The position numbers and the translations under genes are program-made. This document shows, piece by piece, positions 1 through 11,909 of a stretch of 64,000 nt of DNA. This DNA is from Zonotrichia leucophrys gambelii (taxonomy: Eukaryota; Chordata; Aves; Passeriformes; Passerellidae): contig NC_088169.1 in NCBI RefSeq assembly GCF_028769735.1, positions 43,429,229-43,493,228 on the forward strand. The letters run 5' to 3'. The notes beneath the pieces are model-generated. The model was not told the DNA's origin, did no database searches, and was given only the letters and a program-made list of their open reading frames with translations. Each line of letters starts with the position of its first letter. Position 1 is the stretch's first letter.

Positions 1-89
1 CTCTCCTGCAGATGTGGTAGAGGCACCAATATTCTAACCAGATCCCATGACTTGGGATATTAAAATTGCCGTAAAAATTTAAGCCCTTA

Positions 90-255
90 CTCAGATTGCA
101 TGGAGAGCTTGTGGTATCTCTGTCCTTGCAAGCACTCAAGACTCTACTAGATGTTTACTCTGAGCTCTCAGGTCTAATGAAACCTGCTGTGAGAAGGCAG
201 CTGAATGAACTGACCCCTGGAGAACCCTGCCAACCCAAGTTATGATTATGTTTTT
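90..255 (+). mobile_element. CR1 LINE, 3' end fragment
   Basis: The text 'tgtccttgcaagcactcaag' and the following 100 bases match the 3'-terminal region of avian CR1 elements. It ends in a decayed tail, 'ccaacccaagttatgattatg'-like, around 230-250. It is heavily mutated, so an old copy. Confidence 0.6.
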
Positions 256-1240
256 CAATGTCTTTATGAATACATGCCATGAAAAGAGCATGGGAGTGAA
301 AGATGAAGGATTGTTCATGCTATAAAGTTACTCAGAGTAATAAAGTCAAGGCTCAGCTGTGACGACCTGTGGAAGAACCTTGTGAGTGGATTGCCAATAA
401 AACAACTCATGGAACTTAATACAAACAAATATAAATTGTTTCATAATGTGGAAGAAAAAGAATTCTAACTATATCTAGGACAAAAGGACTTGATATGATC
501 ATTACCAGTTAAGGACCTTGGGCTCATGACAGCTATTTCCACCAAAACACCAAACCAATAAATAGAATACCTCAGAAATACATACAAATTGTTAGGAATT
601 ACTAAGAATCTATAAAAAAGAAAAACCACAAAGAGTATTAGAGAACATTGTTCACTCCATCACAAATCACACTCAGATTTAGACCTGTGTGCAGTTTGGC
701 TCACTCTGATCTGAAAAAAAGAGAACCACCAAAACAATCAAAGATATTTGATGAGAAGTAAGCAAAGAATTTTTTTACTATGAGCAATTCATTAAGAAGG
801 CATTTTCAATAAAGAAAATATGTTGGGGGAAAGGATACTATAGAGATTCAAAAAGTGACTGGCTTAGATATAGTAGATTGAAACAGACTATTCATCTTTT
901 CAAAAGGAAGAAACAAGAACATGAACTAAGGTCAACTGAAGCTAGTTTCATAACAAACAAAAGGGGTACCTTGTGGAATGAGGCACAGAATTGTAAAAAT
1001 AATTGATGTATAGTGCTGTGAATGCTACATGGATTTAGCAGGAAAACATGACCAGTTAATGGAATCTAATGGTTATTGAATATGTAAAAATGACCCTGCC
1101 CCTGAATGTATTAAGGAAATGCTCTTCTTCAGGCATTTGTTTTAGATAATACTCGAGATGGGGACATGGGATTTCATAGATCTATTGTGACCTGGGATAG
1201 CCATATTAAGTTTTGTGGGACAGTTCATCTGCGTGTCATA

Positions 1241-1595
1241 AAGAACCATAGAACAGTTTGAATTGGAAAGAACCTCAAAGATCATCTTGTTCCAGCTCCC
1301 TTTCCATGGGCAAGGACACCTTACACCAGACCAGGTTGCTCAGGGCCTCATTCAGCTTCATCTTGAAAACCTCCAGAGATGGGGCTCCACAGGTTCTTTG
1401 AGAAACCTGTTTCAGTGCCTCACCAACTTTACAGTAAAGAATTTCTTCCTAAGGTACAACTTAAACCTACCCTCTTTAAATTGATCCCAACTTGTAAAAA
1501 GGACCATCTCCAGGTCCTTCTCCAGATACCTTCTCTTTCCAGTACCCTTTAGGTACTGGAAAGCCTAAACCTCCTCTAAGGTGTGCTTGACACAT
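1241..1595 (-). mobile_element. CR1 LINE, 3' end fragment, reverse orientation
   Basis: Plus-strand text begins with 'ccatagaacagtttgaattgg' and continues 'aaagatcatcttgttccagc', the reverse complement of the CR1 3' terminus. Homology appears to run to about 1595. An 11-bp inverted repeat (arms 1536-1546 and 1552-1562, 5-base loop) lies near its inner end. Confidence 0.85.
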
Positions 1596-2961
1596 ATGCC
1601 ACAAGTGAGCCTATCACCTAATATACAAAAAATGAAAGCACACCAGTCAAAAGCAATTACTGTGTTTATTTTTCTTCTATATTGCTACATAGCGAATAAG
1701 AAGGGAAAATTTCAGATATGTGTTTCATGCTGGATCACCAAGGAACGTTTATGACATCACTGTAATTTAAAATAAAGCACTGTGGTACTCTGGTTTGATT
1801 TACTTTTAAAAATCCTACTTATTTTACAACTAAAAATTCCCCATGCTTTTAACATGGAAGGGAATAATTTTCCTGTAATACATGCAAGGATAAATAAGAG
1901 CTGACAGATGGCATAATATACAATAAAAGTTTCTATTAGGTTCATAATACATATTATACAAACATATTCCTTATGCTCATATATTCCCAATGGCCTTGGT
2001 CTAGGTCCTAGTGAAACCAACAAGACCATTTCCATTAAATTTGCTGTATAGCATAAGAAAATTAACAGTTTTCCAGTCATTTCATATTTTTAATAAAAAA
2101 TGAACAAAAATTTATTGCTTGTCTGGAGTATTGAGATGCATTGATTTTAATAATTTATGATTCCTCTGCATTTATGTACTGCAGCCTGAAACCACACGAT
2201 TAAGCTAACTATATACATAGTTAAGACAGCAAGAATATATAAAAGGAATGTATTAATATCAAAAGAAAATGGTGTTTTCCTTTTAGTTTGACTCTTTGGG
2301 CATGCATTCACTCTATAATGCCCAGAGGAAACTCAAAGCTGTGGTTCTATAAAAAAACAAAGAAATTAGGTAAAGTCAACCATGACAAAAATAATAAAAA
2401 AGACGTAAAAAAGTGTATAGTTTTAGTTTTTGATAAATGCTCTAGCTCTAAGAATATAAATTGCCTAGAGAATTTAACCTATTAGTACTACATATTCTAT
2501 TCTTTTGGGGTTCTGTAGTAGCTAGTTAACTGTAAACAAAATTCGATTAAGCAATGAACACTTGGAAGATTTTATGCATGACAAAAAGAGACATGAAAGT
2601 GTCTTTTCTCTTTCTATGTCAAAAGTAACCCTGGCCCCATGAGGACTTATTCGGGCTATAGCCCTAAAAAGCAATAAAAAATGTTTCTATATATAGATTA
2701 GTAACAAAGGGAGGGCTAAGCATAATCCCCAGCCTTTGTTGAATGTGGGGTAAACAGTAACAAAGGAGGAAAAAGCTGAGGTACCTAATGCCCTTTTTTG
2801 CCTCAGTCTTTAATACAAAGACCAACTGCCCTCTGGATACCAAGCCCTCTGACCTGGAAGACAGGGATGACAGCAGGATGAAGACTCCCGTAATCCAAGA
2901 TAAAATTATCAGTGACCTGCTACACCATTTAGGCACACACAATTCTAAGGGTCTGAATAGG

Positions 2962-3020
2962 ATTATAGAAATATAGAATCATTAATGTTTGAAGAGATTA
3001 AGTCCAACCATTGAACCCTT
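2962..3020 (-). mobile_element. Short CR1 3' tail nested inside the CR1 relic
   Basis: 'atatagaatcattaatgttt' followed by 'gattaagtccaacca' is the reverse complement of a CR1 3' terminus. It sits inside the plus-strand CR1 at 2635-4115, at a point where a stretch of the host element's RT region is missing. Either a short insertion accompanied by deletion, or a rearrangement, would produce this. Confidence 0.65.
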
Positions 3021-3345
3021 CATAAACTCAGACAGTGTGGGTTTACTAAAGGTGACTTCTATGGCAAGATGACCCACTCAGTGGATGAGGAAAAGGCTGT
3101 GGATATTGTCCTCCTGTACTTTGGTAAAACATGTGACACCATTTCCCACACAATTTTCCTGAAGAAACTGGAGTGATGGTGAATAGAGTTACAATCAGTT
3201 GGCAGACAGTCACACGTGGTGTTCTCCAGGGCTCAGTACTGAGGACAGCCCTGTTAATTAGCTTTACCAACAGTCTGGACAAGGGGATTGGAAGCACCCT
3301 CAGTAAGTTTGCAGATGCCACGAAGTTGATCTGCTAGAGGACAGG

Positions 3346-3477
3346 AAGGCTCTGTAGAAGATTCTAGACAGGCTGGATCTATGGGCCAAGGACAATGGTA
3401 TGAAGTCCAACAAGGCTCTGTAGAAGATTCTAGACAGGCTGGATCTATGGGCCAAGGACAATGGTATGAAGTCCAAC
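3346..3477 (+). repeat. Perfect 66-bp tandem duplication within CR1
   Basis: Bases 3346-3411 and 3412-3477 are identical over all 66 bases, and three further bases (3478-3480) are shared. The host CR1 is strongly decayed, so the duplication must be much younger than the insertion. Confidence 0.97.
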
Positions 3478-6400
3478 AAGAGGAAGTGCTGGGTCCTGCA
3501 GCTGGGTGACAACAACCTCATGCAGTGCTACAGGCTGGCAGAAGGGCGGTGGAAAAGCTGCCTGGTGGAAGAGGACATGGGGATATTGGTCAACAGCCAC
3601 TGAACAAGAAACTGCGAGTGCCCAGGCGGCCAAGGAGGCCAATGGCATCCTGGCCTGTATCAGCAGGACCAGGGCAGTAATCATCCTCCAGTACTCAGCA
3701 GTGGTGAGGCTGTGGCTGAGGAAACTGGAGTAGTTTAGCCTTGAGAAATTAAGGTTCAGGTGGGACCTCATCACCTTCTACAACAATCACCTTCTACTAC
3801 AACAGGAGACTGTACTGGGGTAGGGGGTCAGTCCCTTCTCTCAGGTAACAAGAAATAGAAGAAGAAATCACCTCAAGTTGGGTCAGGGGAAGTTTAGGTT
3901 TGATATTAAATTAATTTCTTCATGGAAAAGGAGGTCAATCACTGGAACAGCCTGCTCAGGGAAGTGGTTGAGTCTCTGCCTTTGGATGTTTTTAAAAGAC
4001 ATGCAGGTGTGACACTTAGGGACATGGTTTAGTGGTGGATTGGCAGTGTGGGTTAACATTTGGAGTCAATGATCTGAAAGGTCTTTTCTAACCTGAACAA
4101 ATCTATGATTCTATAACTGGCAACTGTGACAGAAAAAGAAAGATTTCTTTAGGATTTTTTTTTCAAGAAAATGGCTTCCTTTTGAAAAATGAACACAGAA
4201 ACAAAAAAGTAGCTTATCCCAGGGGGGAAAGAAACAATTTTATTGTTGCAAACACCTTTACAGTTTGGTTATATTATAATCATTCAGTTGATATGCTGAA
4301 TAAATGAGAAACTACAAAGAGCTGTCTTCACAAAGTCTTTGAATGGGTGACAGACACCATAAATACAGATTTTTCCCTTTTATTTACATCTTTCCTTAGT
4401 TTTTTCTTCAAAAAGCAGGAGAACCATTAGGAAAATGAAATGGTTTGATCTGAGAAGTCTAACAACATGAAACTTCTAACTCTAGAACACGGCTATTGTT
4501 TTTGTTGTATTGTGCAGTTAGCTGTGGATATGAAAAACCTTAATAAAAAACTATTCCCTTGTAGTCAAACAGAATGAACTCCCAAGGGCATCTCTTATGT
4601 GTCATCCACATTGTGCTTTTTGATCTGATCAAATTTAATCTTTCATGCTTGCTGAATACACAGGTGGTGTCTTATAATGTTGCCTGCTCCTTGGATTTTC
4701 CATAGCCGTTTCTAAAATTTGTTTTCATGTTCTCAGTGCCCCCTGGGGCAAACACAGCTACACCTACTTTAAATTATTTTTGAAAGTTAAAGTATTTTTA
4801 TCAGTATCTAACTCTTTTTATGTTTTTTTCAACTTTTTTTTCCCACACATTTTTCAAACCACCATTTTAGTGCATTTTATAGACTAACAAGAAGAACTTG
4901 GGAGGCCAGTGGTTTTGAATGGCACTCAATTCTAGCCCACTTATCTGAGCATTAAGTGCAAGCTCATAGAAGAGAAACTGAGTGTATGACAAAACCGTGA
5001 TGACAGAGAGAAGGGAATGTTAGAAAGGTGTGATTTGTCAAAAGTGGTGGTTGAGAGTACATTTTTCCTTTTTTTTCACTGCTACACAAAATAGGTGAGT
5101 GATTACAAATACAACAGCTATGAAGTAATGGAGGGAGGAATACTAGTTAGTTTTACAAATATTACTTGAAAGTACCAAAGGCAAAACGGGAAAAGTAAAA
5201 GTTTACGTATTATGGTAACTATAGACAAAGGAATACAGACTTTGAAATTGCAGGAAGAGAATTACCAAAAAAATTTTAAAGGTTCTGCCAACATTTTGAA
5301 AAGTGCTGTGATGGGCTTTCAGAGGGTGGAGGGTGAGGGTGCATAGGGAAGAGTGGTTTATATTTTACATTAAGTATAACAAAAAATTATAAAATATTTT
5401 GGGAAGAAAATAGCACCAAACAAATTCAGACAGCTCTTTCTGATTCCCATTGCTTAGGCTTTTAGATTAACTTTTCAGACCATGCCTTTTTAGTTATTGC
5501 ACTTTGTTTAGAAAACCCCAACTCAAGAACAACAGACCTCAAAATATCTCTTAAAAATTGAGAAATCAAAAGGATTTAACAATAGGATAATGATGGTTCT
5601 TGGATAATGAGCCAACACTGGAAAGGAAGGAAAGGAAGCTGCAGTAAAACAAAGATAGAGCATATCTCTTTGGATGAGTTATTTCACAATGCATTTCTAC
5701 AGTTTTAACAAACAATAGTTTAGCATCTAAATGCATAGCTTTGAAGTTAAAAAAAGAAAAGATTTAACCAGGCTTTTAAGAATCATCCAGTTGAGCATGG
5801 AAGAAATGCACCATAGTGTGACTGAAGCATACAATGCAAAAAGCCATTCAGTCATAACTTCCTGATCTCACAGTATGAGGAGTTAATCTTCATATTAGTG
5901 CACTGGTGAGCCACCCTTACTAATAAAAATTATTTTCTCTTCAAATGTGTCTAACTTCTTTCGCTCATCATTTCTCTTCAGAAATTTCAGATTAAAGCTC
6001 AATTTCCAGATTTTCCTTCTGAAAATTATTATAAACCAGGAAAATATTTCCCAAACCATTCTCCATATTTCTTCGCTTTAAAGAGGAGGCTAAAGATGTA
6101 GAAATAGCAGGTTCTGCCTGAGAGTTATCTTTTCTAAATATAATAGCTTTCTCTGTATCTTCTGTATGTTTCCACACTCCTTTAAATTATTAACTTCAGG
6201 TTTGCACTGTGGTATTGGTCTCCTCAAGGACAGATTTGAATGAAAAATAGTGTTTCCTGTCTCTACTGTACACACTTTTATTTAACCTTTCAAGGATGGC
6301 AATAAACATGCCTGCACATATTGTAATCTCAGACTGCTGAACTTTTTCCAGGAGTACTGCTTGCAAAAGCACAGCCACTGCTTCGGTGGGTATGGCCTAC

Positions 6401-7239
6401 CTACAAAACATAATTATATGCATGTCTATTTTTTTTATTTTTTTGCAACATAAAAGTCAGACACTGATCTGAATTTTTAGTTTCTTTAATAGTACTGAAA
6501 CCAATTCATGTCAGTGCATGGTTTAGGAGTTTACTATATCAATGAATAAACCAACCTTAGCTAGCGAAAACACTGCAATTCATTTTCACTCACAGATTAT
6601 TTGCAGCAGTAATATATAAGGACATAGGTTTTAAGGCTAATGGCCTAATAATTCACCTTTTTGCAGCTTCTTAGCATTAATTTAATTCAGTGCTCTTTGG
6701 GAGTGGTAGTTGGATATACTATTCCTTAGGCCACTACATCATTTTAAAAACAAAGAAACAAAGAAAAACCCTGACAAAAAGAAAAAACTTAGCTGCAAAT
6801 TAAAACCCCCCCCAAAAAAATCTTGGTGTTTCCTAGGGAAAGTAAAAGGAAGGAGGAGATAGAAGCAAATATTTAATCCACATCTTCCAACTTCTTGGCA
6901 CAGAATCATTCACATTCCCAGGTCACAAATGAGATTTTTTTTCAAGGTGCTTAATTTAAACAAAAATATTTTGTATGCCAGAAGCCCTGCTTGTGCTACA
7001 GGATGGAGCAAAAGATGGAAACTGACATGAGAAACCAATGTGTTCCATGACTAAAGCAATATTCTTTCTCACTCCATTTTCTACATGAGAAAATTCACTT
7101 ATGCAAACACTCATACCACAGGCACGTATTTATCTCTAAGATAGGAATCTAAACTATCATCACAGTCAGTGAAGATCCACTAAATACAGTCAATAGAGTC
7201 TACAGAGCTATTTGTGTCACTCTGAAACCAGACACTGAC

Positions 7240-7520
7240 ATTTGATCTGCTGGTTCTTAGACGCTATCGGCGTGCTGACAAGAGGCTCAATTCACTTGAC
7301 CGCAGGTATTGATTTAGTGTCGCCTGAGACAGCAAAGTCTATCCTGCAGGGCCTCCAGCTGCTGCTCCTGTGACACCTGCGGGTCCCATGCCATGTTTGC
7401 CAGCCACATGAAATAGGTTAAGACGTTTCAGAGAAGTCTTTGAGCCACTGAACAGAGCTCCACCCTTTCAATGCGTGAACGGCGAAGGAGGTGAATTCCT
7501 CGGCTGTCGGGACTTAAACA
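7240..7520. promoter_or_regulatory. CpG-dense unique segment, candidate conserved non-coding element
   Basis: About a dozen CpG dinucleotides fall within roughly 250 bases (for example 'acgctatcggcgtgctgac' from 7261, 'gcgtgaacggcgaagg' near 7474 and 'cggctgtcgg' at 7501), in a neighbourhood where CpG is rare. It does not resemble CR1 or the LTRs here. Short open frames exist on both strands: a 31-codon minus frame from ATG at 7409 to TAA at 7314 in a good initiation context, and a plus frame of about 43 codons ending near 7371. Neither matches a protein I know. Enhancer, unmethylated orphan CpG cluster or small exon are all possible; function is inference. Confidence 0.35.
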
Positions 7521-7619
7521 ATACATTTAAAATGTCTCAGCTCACTGTCAGAGAAAGTTCCTGGAAGATAAACCACCACAATGGGCACAGATGTAAAAAA
7601 GAGAGGCATTAATTTCAGG

Positions 7620-8191
7620 CCTACACAAAGGTGAAAGGTTTGGAATTAGCACACCAGACAAAACACCACTGTGCAAACGGTGGGAGAAAAGCACAGGCGG
7701 CAACAAAAAGAAGTTGCCAGGCCTGATGAAGCAGATCCAGGTAACTTATCCAGACAAAAATTCCAGCCATGGCAAACTGTGAGAAAAGGAAGCAACTGCT
7801 TACACACACGCCATCCCAAGTTATGGGAAGGGCACATATACCTTGTGGATATCCAAGATTGGACTGTAAAAGAGCAGTACCTGACTTGGGCACCCACACC
7901 ACTGAGCAGACCAGGGTAAAGAAAGGCCAGCAGGAAGCTGCAGGAACCCCTGTGGTGGTGATATCTTTGCTTCATATCTCCCTCTTACACATTCTCTTTC
8001 TCTTCTTCCCCATTCTCTTCCTATCTGTCTCTACCTCATATTTATTTTATATATTTTTATTTTATTTATTTTATGTTTTATGTATAAAATCCATATATAT
8101 ATAAATCCATACTAATGGCTTAATTTGCATCTTAATTTGGGCAGAGGCATCCTTTAATACTTGGACCCTAACATTATTTCAGTGTATCGCA
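7620..8191 (+). mobile_element. ERVL-like LTR, old copy
   Basis: The right boundary is supported by a CA end at 8190-8191, followed a few bases later by a primer-binding-site-like sequence. The interior has a pyrimidine-rich tract (7970-8030) and an AT-rich region (8035-8110). The left boundary is uncertain and no paired 3' LTR was found, so only a 5' LTR and a short internal stub seem to remain. It is antisense to GPC5. Confidence 0.5.
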
Positions 8192-8197
8192 TTATTT

Positions 8198-8215
8198 TGA
8201 TGTCAAAAGTGGGAT
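8198..8215 (+). other. Primer-binding site of tRNA-Leu type (decayed)
   Basis: 'tgatgtcaaaagtgggat' differs by about two bases from the 18-base sequence complementary to the 3' end of tRNA-Leu that ERVL elements use as primer site. Its position just after the CA end at 8191 supports both calls. Confidence 0.55.
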
Positions 8216-9176
8216 CAGAACAATGGCAATACCCAGACCTCTCCTCACACTTCTCCCCATTATCTAGAGCCAAATAACTGGGGACACAATAAAGCTCTTT
8301 CATTATTAAGTACCATCAACAAATCAGGGTTTGGGAGGCAAGGAAAAAAATATTTATTCAGATTAAATTCACAAAAATTGTACATAGTATAAACTATTTA
8401 ACTAACACTATTTGATAGAGCCTTAGATATCAAGGTCAGTGATACTATTCACACTATTCACACTTAGTTTGAGCATTCGTTTAGCATATTAATAGTGTAA
8501 TTGTGGTGCAGAAATATCAAATACAGGTGATTAAGTAGTTACAGCCATACACAAGACCAACATAAAGTCAATGCAAAAATTATGCATTTTTATTCCATCA
8601 AGTAAATCAGTTATTTCCACTAGTTTCACACTAAATATTTGCAGTGTGATTTGGAACAGACAGCAGTGGGATTTTAGCTATTTATATTTTGGAATTACAT
8701 TGCACACACTTCATAAGGCAGCCATTAATCTTCTACAGCTGGGAATCTTCAGTAAGTTAAGAACTATGTGATGGGTATAAATTAATATGATGGCAAATTT
8801 TTATTTAGAGGATTTAAAAAAGACAATTTTGAATTGTAAATTTTATAACTTTCAATGTCTAAGCTTTGGGTGTACTTTGAGTATTGATTTAAAAACAGAA
8901 AAACAGGATTCAATTAGTTTTCCCAACCTTTTTGCAAAACTAGTTTTTCCCAAACAATTTTGCTTTCCCAAACACCCATTAAAACCTCCTCATTATTAGA
9001 TTTAGCAATATCTAATATTTAAAAAGTTATAATAAGCACTTAGATTATTAGAACTTAATTTCAGAAGCCTTAATAATTTTTTTCAGATTAATGTAATTTG
9101 TCTTTCACTTATTTATGACAATGAAACTAAATTAAGTAGCCAACTTATTTTCTATGTTTGAGTCTTTTATTTGCTG

Positions 9177-9182
9177 GCTCTG
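9177..9182 (+). repeat. Left target-site duplication of the 591-bp LTR
   Basis: 'gctctg' directly precedes the LTR and is repeated exactly at 9774-9779. Confidence 0.85.
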
Positions 9183-9584
9183 TGTGGGATCTCAGCACCT
9201 CAGGACTGAGGTGCCGAGTCACCGAGACCACCCTTGGGGGGCTCGGGAGTCCTGGAATGTTGCCAGAAGTGTCTGGTGGCTGGACTTTGATCCTACACAG
9301 GAGACGACACCTGTATGAGGATAGGAGGACTTCACCGGGGTGAATGGTGAAGGGATTAGTTAATTAGAGGGTGAGACACAGGGTTTAAGATTTCTGTACA
9401 GGGGGGTTTAGAGAAGTAAGATGGAGGAATTGGGGCGTGTCCTGTCCTTCTTCTTCTTCTTCTTCTCCTCCATCTTCTGTGGTGATGGTGGCACTTTGGG
9501 ATTGGTCATTACTAAAAGTGCACCGGGCAATAAGAATAAAAGGTATTGGGGAAAAATGATAAATATTGTACACGTAGCTTTGGG

Positions 9585-9590
9585 TATAAA
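9585..9590 (+). promoter_or_regulatory. TATA box of the solo LTR
   Basis: TATAAA lies 402 bases into the LTR and 69 bases before the AATAAA signal, as expected for the U3/R boundary. Confidence 0.6.
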
Positions 9591-9658
9591 GAATAGGATG
9601 ACTTGTCGGTAGGGCAGACCTCTGTCGGGCCGAAAGAAAATCTTTTAGATAAACAATT

Positions 9659-9664
9659 AATAAA
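9659..9664 (+). terminator. Polyadenylation signal of the solo LTR
   Basis: Canonical AATAAA located downstream of the LTR TATA box and 109 bases before the LTR end. Confidence 0.6.
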
Positions 9665-9773
9665 CATAGAGACCGAAAGAAGAACTGAAGCCTCTTCTCA
9701 TTCTTTGATTCGCGGGCTGCCCCAAGGCCACCCCGGGCCTTTCCAGGCCCTCCAAACACCCGAAAACCGGACA

Positions 9774-9779
9774 GCTCTG
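9774..9779 (+). repeat. Right target-site duplication of the 591-bp LTR
   Basis: Exact copy of 'gctctg' at 9177-9182. Confidence 0.85.
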
Positions 9780-10925
9780 TGTCTCACTTTAGGCTGAAAA
9801 ATGGAATTAGAATGAATAATCAAAGTATTTGGACTTGTGGGTCCAAAATGATACTTTTTTGCAAGGGCTATATTTATCTATAAATTAAAAAAAAAATAAA
9901 ACTTAATATTTTCTTTCTAATTATTTTCTATTGTGATCATATGAAACCAGGAGCAGATTTTACAAAGGATTCAGAAATTCATTTTTTTTAAATCTTAAAT
10001 AGATGTTTTTCTGCTCATACTAAGAAAGTTGCTATGATACTGTAGTATTAATTCTAAAAGGCTTCTGGATGTTTATTCAGGCAAGATTGTGCCTGAGAAT
10101 TACCAAGATAAAAGAATTATGAATATGTTAAGAATATGTTAGAGAAAACAGAAGTTTAATATAAAAACCTTATTTGCCAGCTATACAGACACATAAATGA
10201 ATAATCATTTATTTTATTTATGTCATTATTTTGTGCACTGTGCACTGTTACAATGGAATTTACTGGAAAAGCATCCAAGGTTTTTAGACACCTTAAGGTA
10301 TGTGCAAAACTTCATCAATTATTCTTTTGCCGACTAAAATTGATCATACGGTTTGTGATCTCTTAATCACTTTCTGCAGTACACATATATGAACCAGTGT
10401 CACAACATTTTGCATCTTCAAAAAAAAACATGCTTTAATTTCTTATTAGCCTTTATGAAAAAAAGAGGAGTTATTCTGTAAGCACCAAGGTTCCCCCTTT
10501 TGCTTCCCTACTACAAATTTATTTTTTGTTTTGGAGGGGTGGGTGTTGGCTGTTTGGGAGGTGGGGGATTACAGTGTGAAACTGTCATTAAGCTCTGCTA
10601 ACTGAGCAGAACTTGTACTTGGAATGATCCTGTCTCTTGTGAAATTCCCTTTAAAATATCAGCCGAATTACTGAATTTTCAGTTCAGTGAACTGCTTATC
10701 TTAGCATTTGGACTAACGCCTACTTACTCGGCTCTACAAATTAAATGCATTACTTTCCCTTATCACAATACAAGTGGCTTCTGAATCGCCCTCTTGCATA
10801 TTGACATCAGAGCTGTATCTGTAACATTCTTAGGCATTAGTTTCCATCTTCTTCACTCATCACTGCATTCCTTGATGGTTCACTCTGCAACAAAATGTTT
10901 ACCATACTCTTAATGTTGGGTGGGT

Positions 10926-10988
10926 CTTTTTTTTGTTTTCTTTTCTTTTTTGGGTTTTTTTTGGGGTTTTTTTTGTGTTTTTTTTTTA
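10926..10988 (+). repeat. T/G low-complexity tract
   Basis: Long T runs broken by G clusters, such as 'ttttttttggggtttttttt'-like text. Simple sequence only. Confidence 0.7.
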
Positions 10989-11909
10989 ATCTTAGCATGT
11001 ATATCTATTTTGATTTAGCTGTCTACAGCTAGTAAGTCCCCATTAGTACCAGGTTGCATGAGAGATAAGATCTTCCAACTCGGGATTTTTTTTTCCTAAT
11101 GGTCATCATTTGGCCAGTCAACTTAAAACTTATGGTTAGATCCAGATCATATATTTTGAACATGTATGTTGACAAGATATCTTGGTCTGTTTCCTCAGGG
11201 TAAGCTCCAAAACTAAAAACTTGCTTCATGAAACACAAAATTGTCATTTTATCAGTTTTGATTATCATCAGTATAACTTCAAACATTCTATGTTCTCTTT
11301 CTCAAAAGTTGTGGGGTTTGGCCAAGTCCCTCAGTTCGCAACTCTAAAGATAACAAATTGCTTCAAACAGTAAATCTTACCTATGTATTTGGTCTGACTT
11401 AATTTTTCATCCTAAAATGAACTTCCTTGTTGACCTTCACCTCTAGGATTGCTCTCCTGTTCTCCCAGTGATTTCTCAGTTCTCTAAGTCTCTGATACAG
11501 AATAGATATACCAGAAAATACCCTGGTTTCCTGGTGACATTGGTGAAGCAATGAGTGTCCTGAAGTGACTACAATTTCATAACTGATGCTCCAACAAAGA
11601 TTTAATCTCTGACTGTAAGTTACCTACTACAAAGCTCCCAGCCAAGTTTTGATTGGACTGATTGGAATAATTTCTCCCCCAGGCTTCATCTATTCTTGTG
11701 CATCAGATTACCATTCCTAAATTACTGGCAATTAAAGATTGTGTGCTGGTTGCTCAGACATTCAAATTCCCAACCTGGCACATTAGTCTCCTATGCCACT
11801 GGTTTTACTTTAAATAAAAATTGCAGTCCACCAGCTGGGAGTAGCTGGAATGTACTTGTTTCTAACAACCTTGGTTTCATTTGGAGAGTGATTGCTTCCA
11901 AAAGCATGC

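Larger units (their letters stand above)
2635..4115 (+). pseudogene. CR1 LINE, long 5'-truncated reverse-transcriptase relic
   Basis: This non-LTR retrotransposon copy carries a broken reverse-transcriptase gene. Around 2690-2960 it reads FFASVFNTK and DLLHHL, typical of the segment before the RT domain. A gap and a nested reverse CR1 tail (2962-3020) then interrupt it, and RT text resumes near 3050. The catalytic core is dead: the motif A region reads YFGKTCDT with the first aspartate replaced by tyrosine, and the active-site motif reads FADA (about 3310) instead of an ADD form. There are stops and frameshifts throughout. A perfect 66-bp tandem duplication sits at 3346-3477. The 3' tail ends with 'aaatctatgattctat' at 4115. 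It lies antisense to GPC5. Confidence 0.92.
9183..9773 (+). mobile_element. Solo LTR, 591 bp, ERVK-like by 6-bp target duplication
   Basis: The element starts TGTGGGAT and ends CCGGACA, so it has the TG...CA termini of a retroviral LTR, and identical 6-bp 'gctctg' copies flank it. It is much more GC- and CpG-rich than the surroundings. A TATA box (TATAAA, 9585-9590) and a polyadenylation signal (AATAAA, 9659-9664) are spaced as in an LTR promoter and R region, which sets the orientation. A (TTC)n run lies at 9447-9465. No internal genes remain, so it formed by recombination between the two LTRs of a former provirus. Intact ends and duplication suggest a fairly young insertion. It is antisense to GPC5. 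Six-base duplications are typical of class II (beta-like) elements; that class call is inference. Confidence 0.9.

Noticed and set aside
3506..3733. 75-codon frame as a gene
   Set aside because: It is a piece of the broken CR1 ORF2, as are the antisense frames at 3046-3774.
9385..9759. 124-codon minus-strand frame
   Set aside because: It lies inside the solo LTR, antisense to it; the acidic run comes from the (TTC)n tract.
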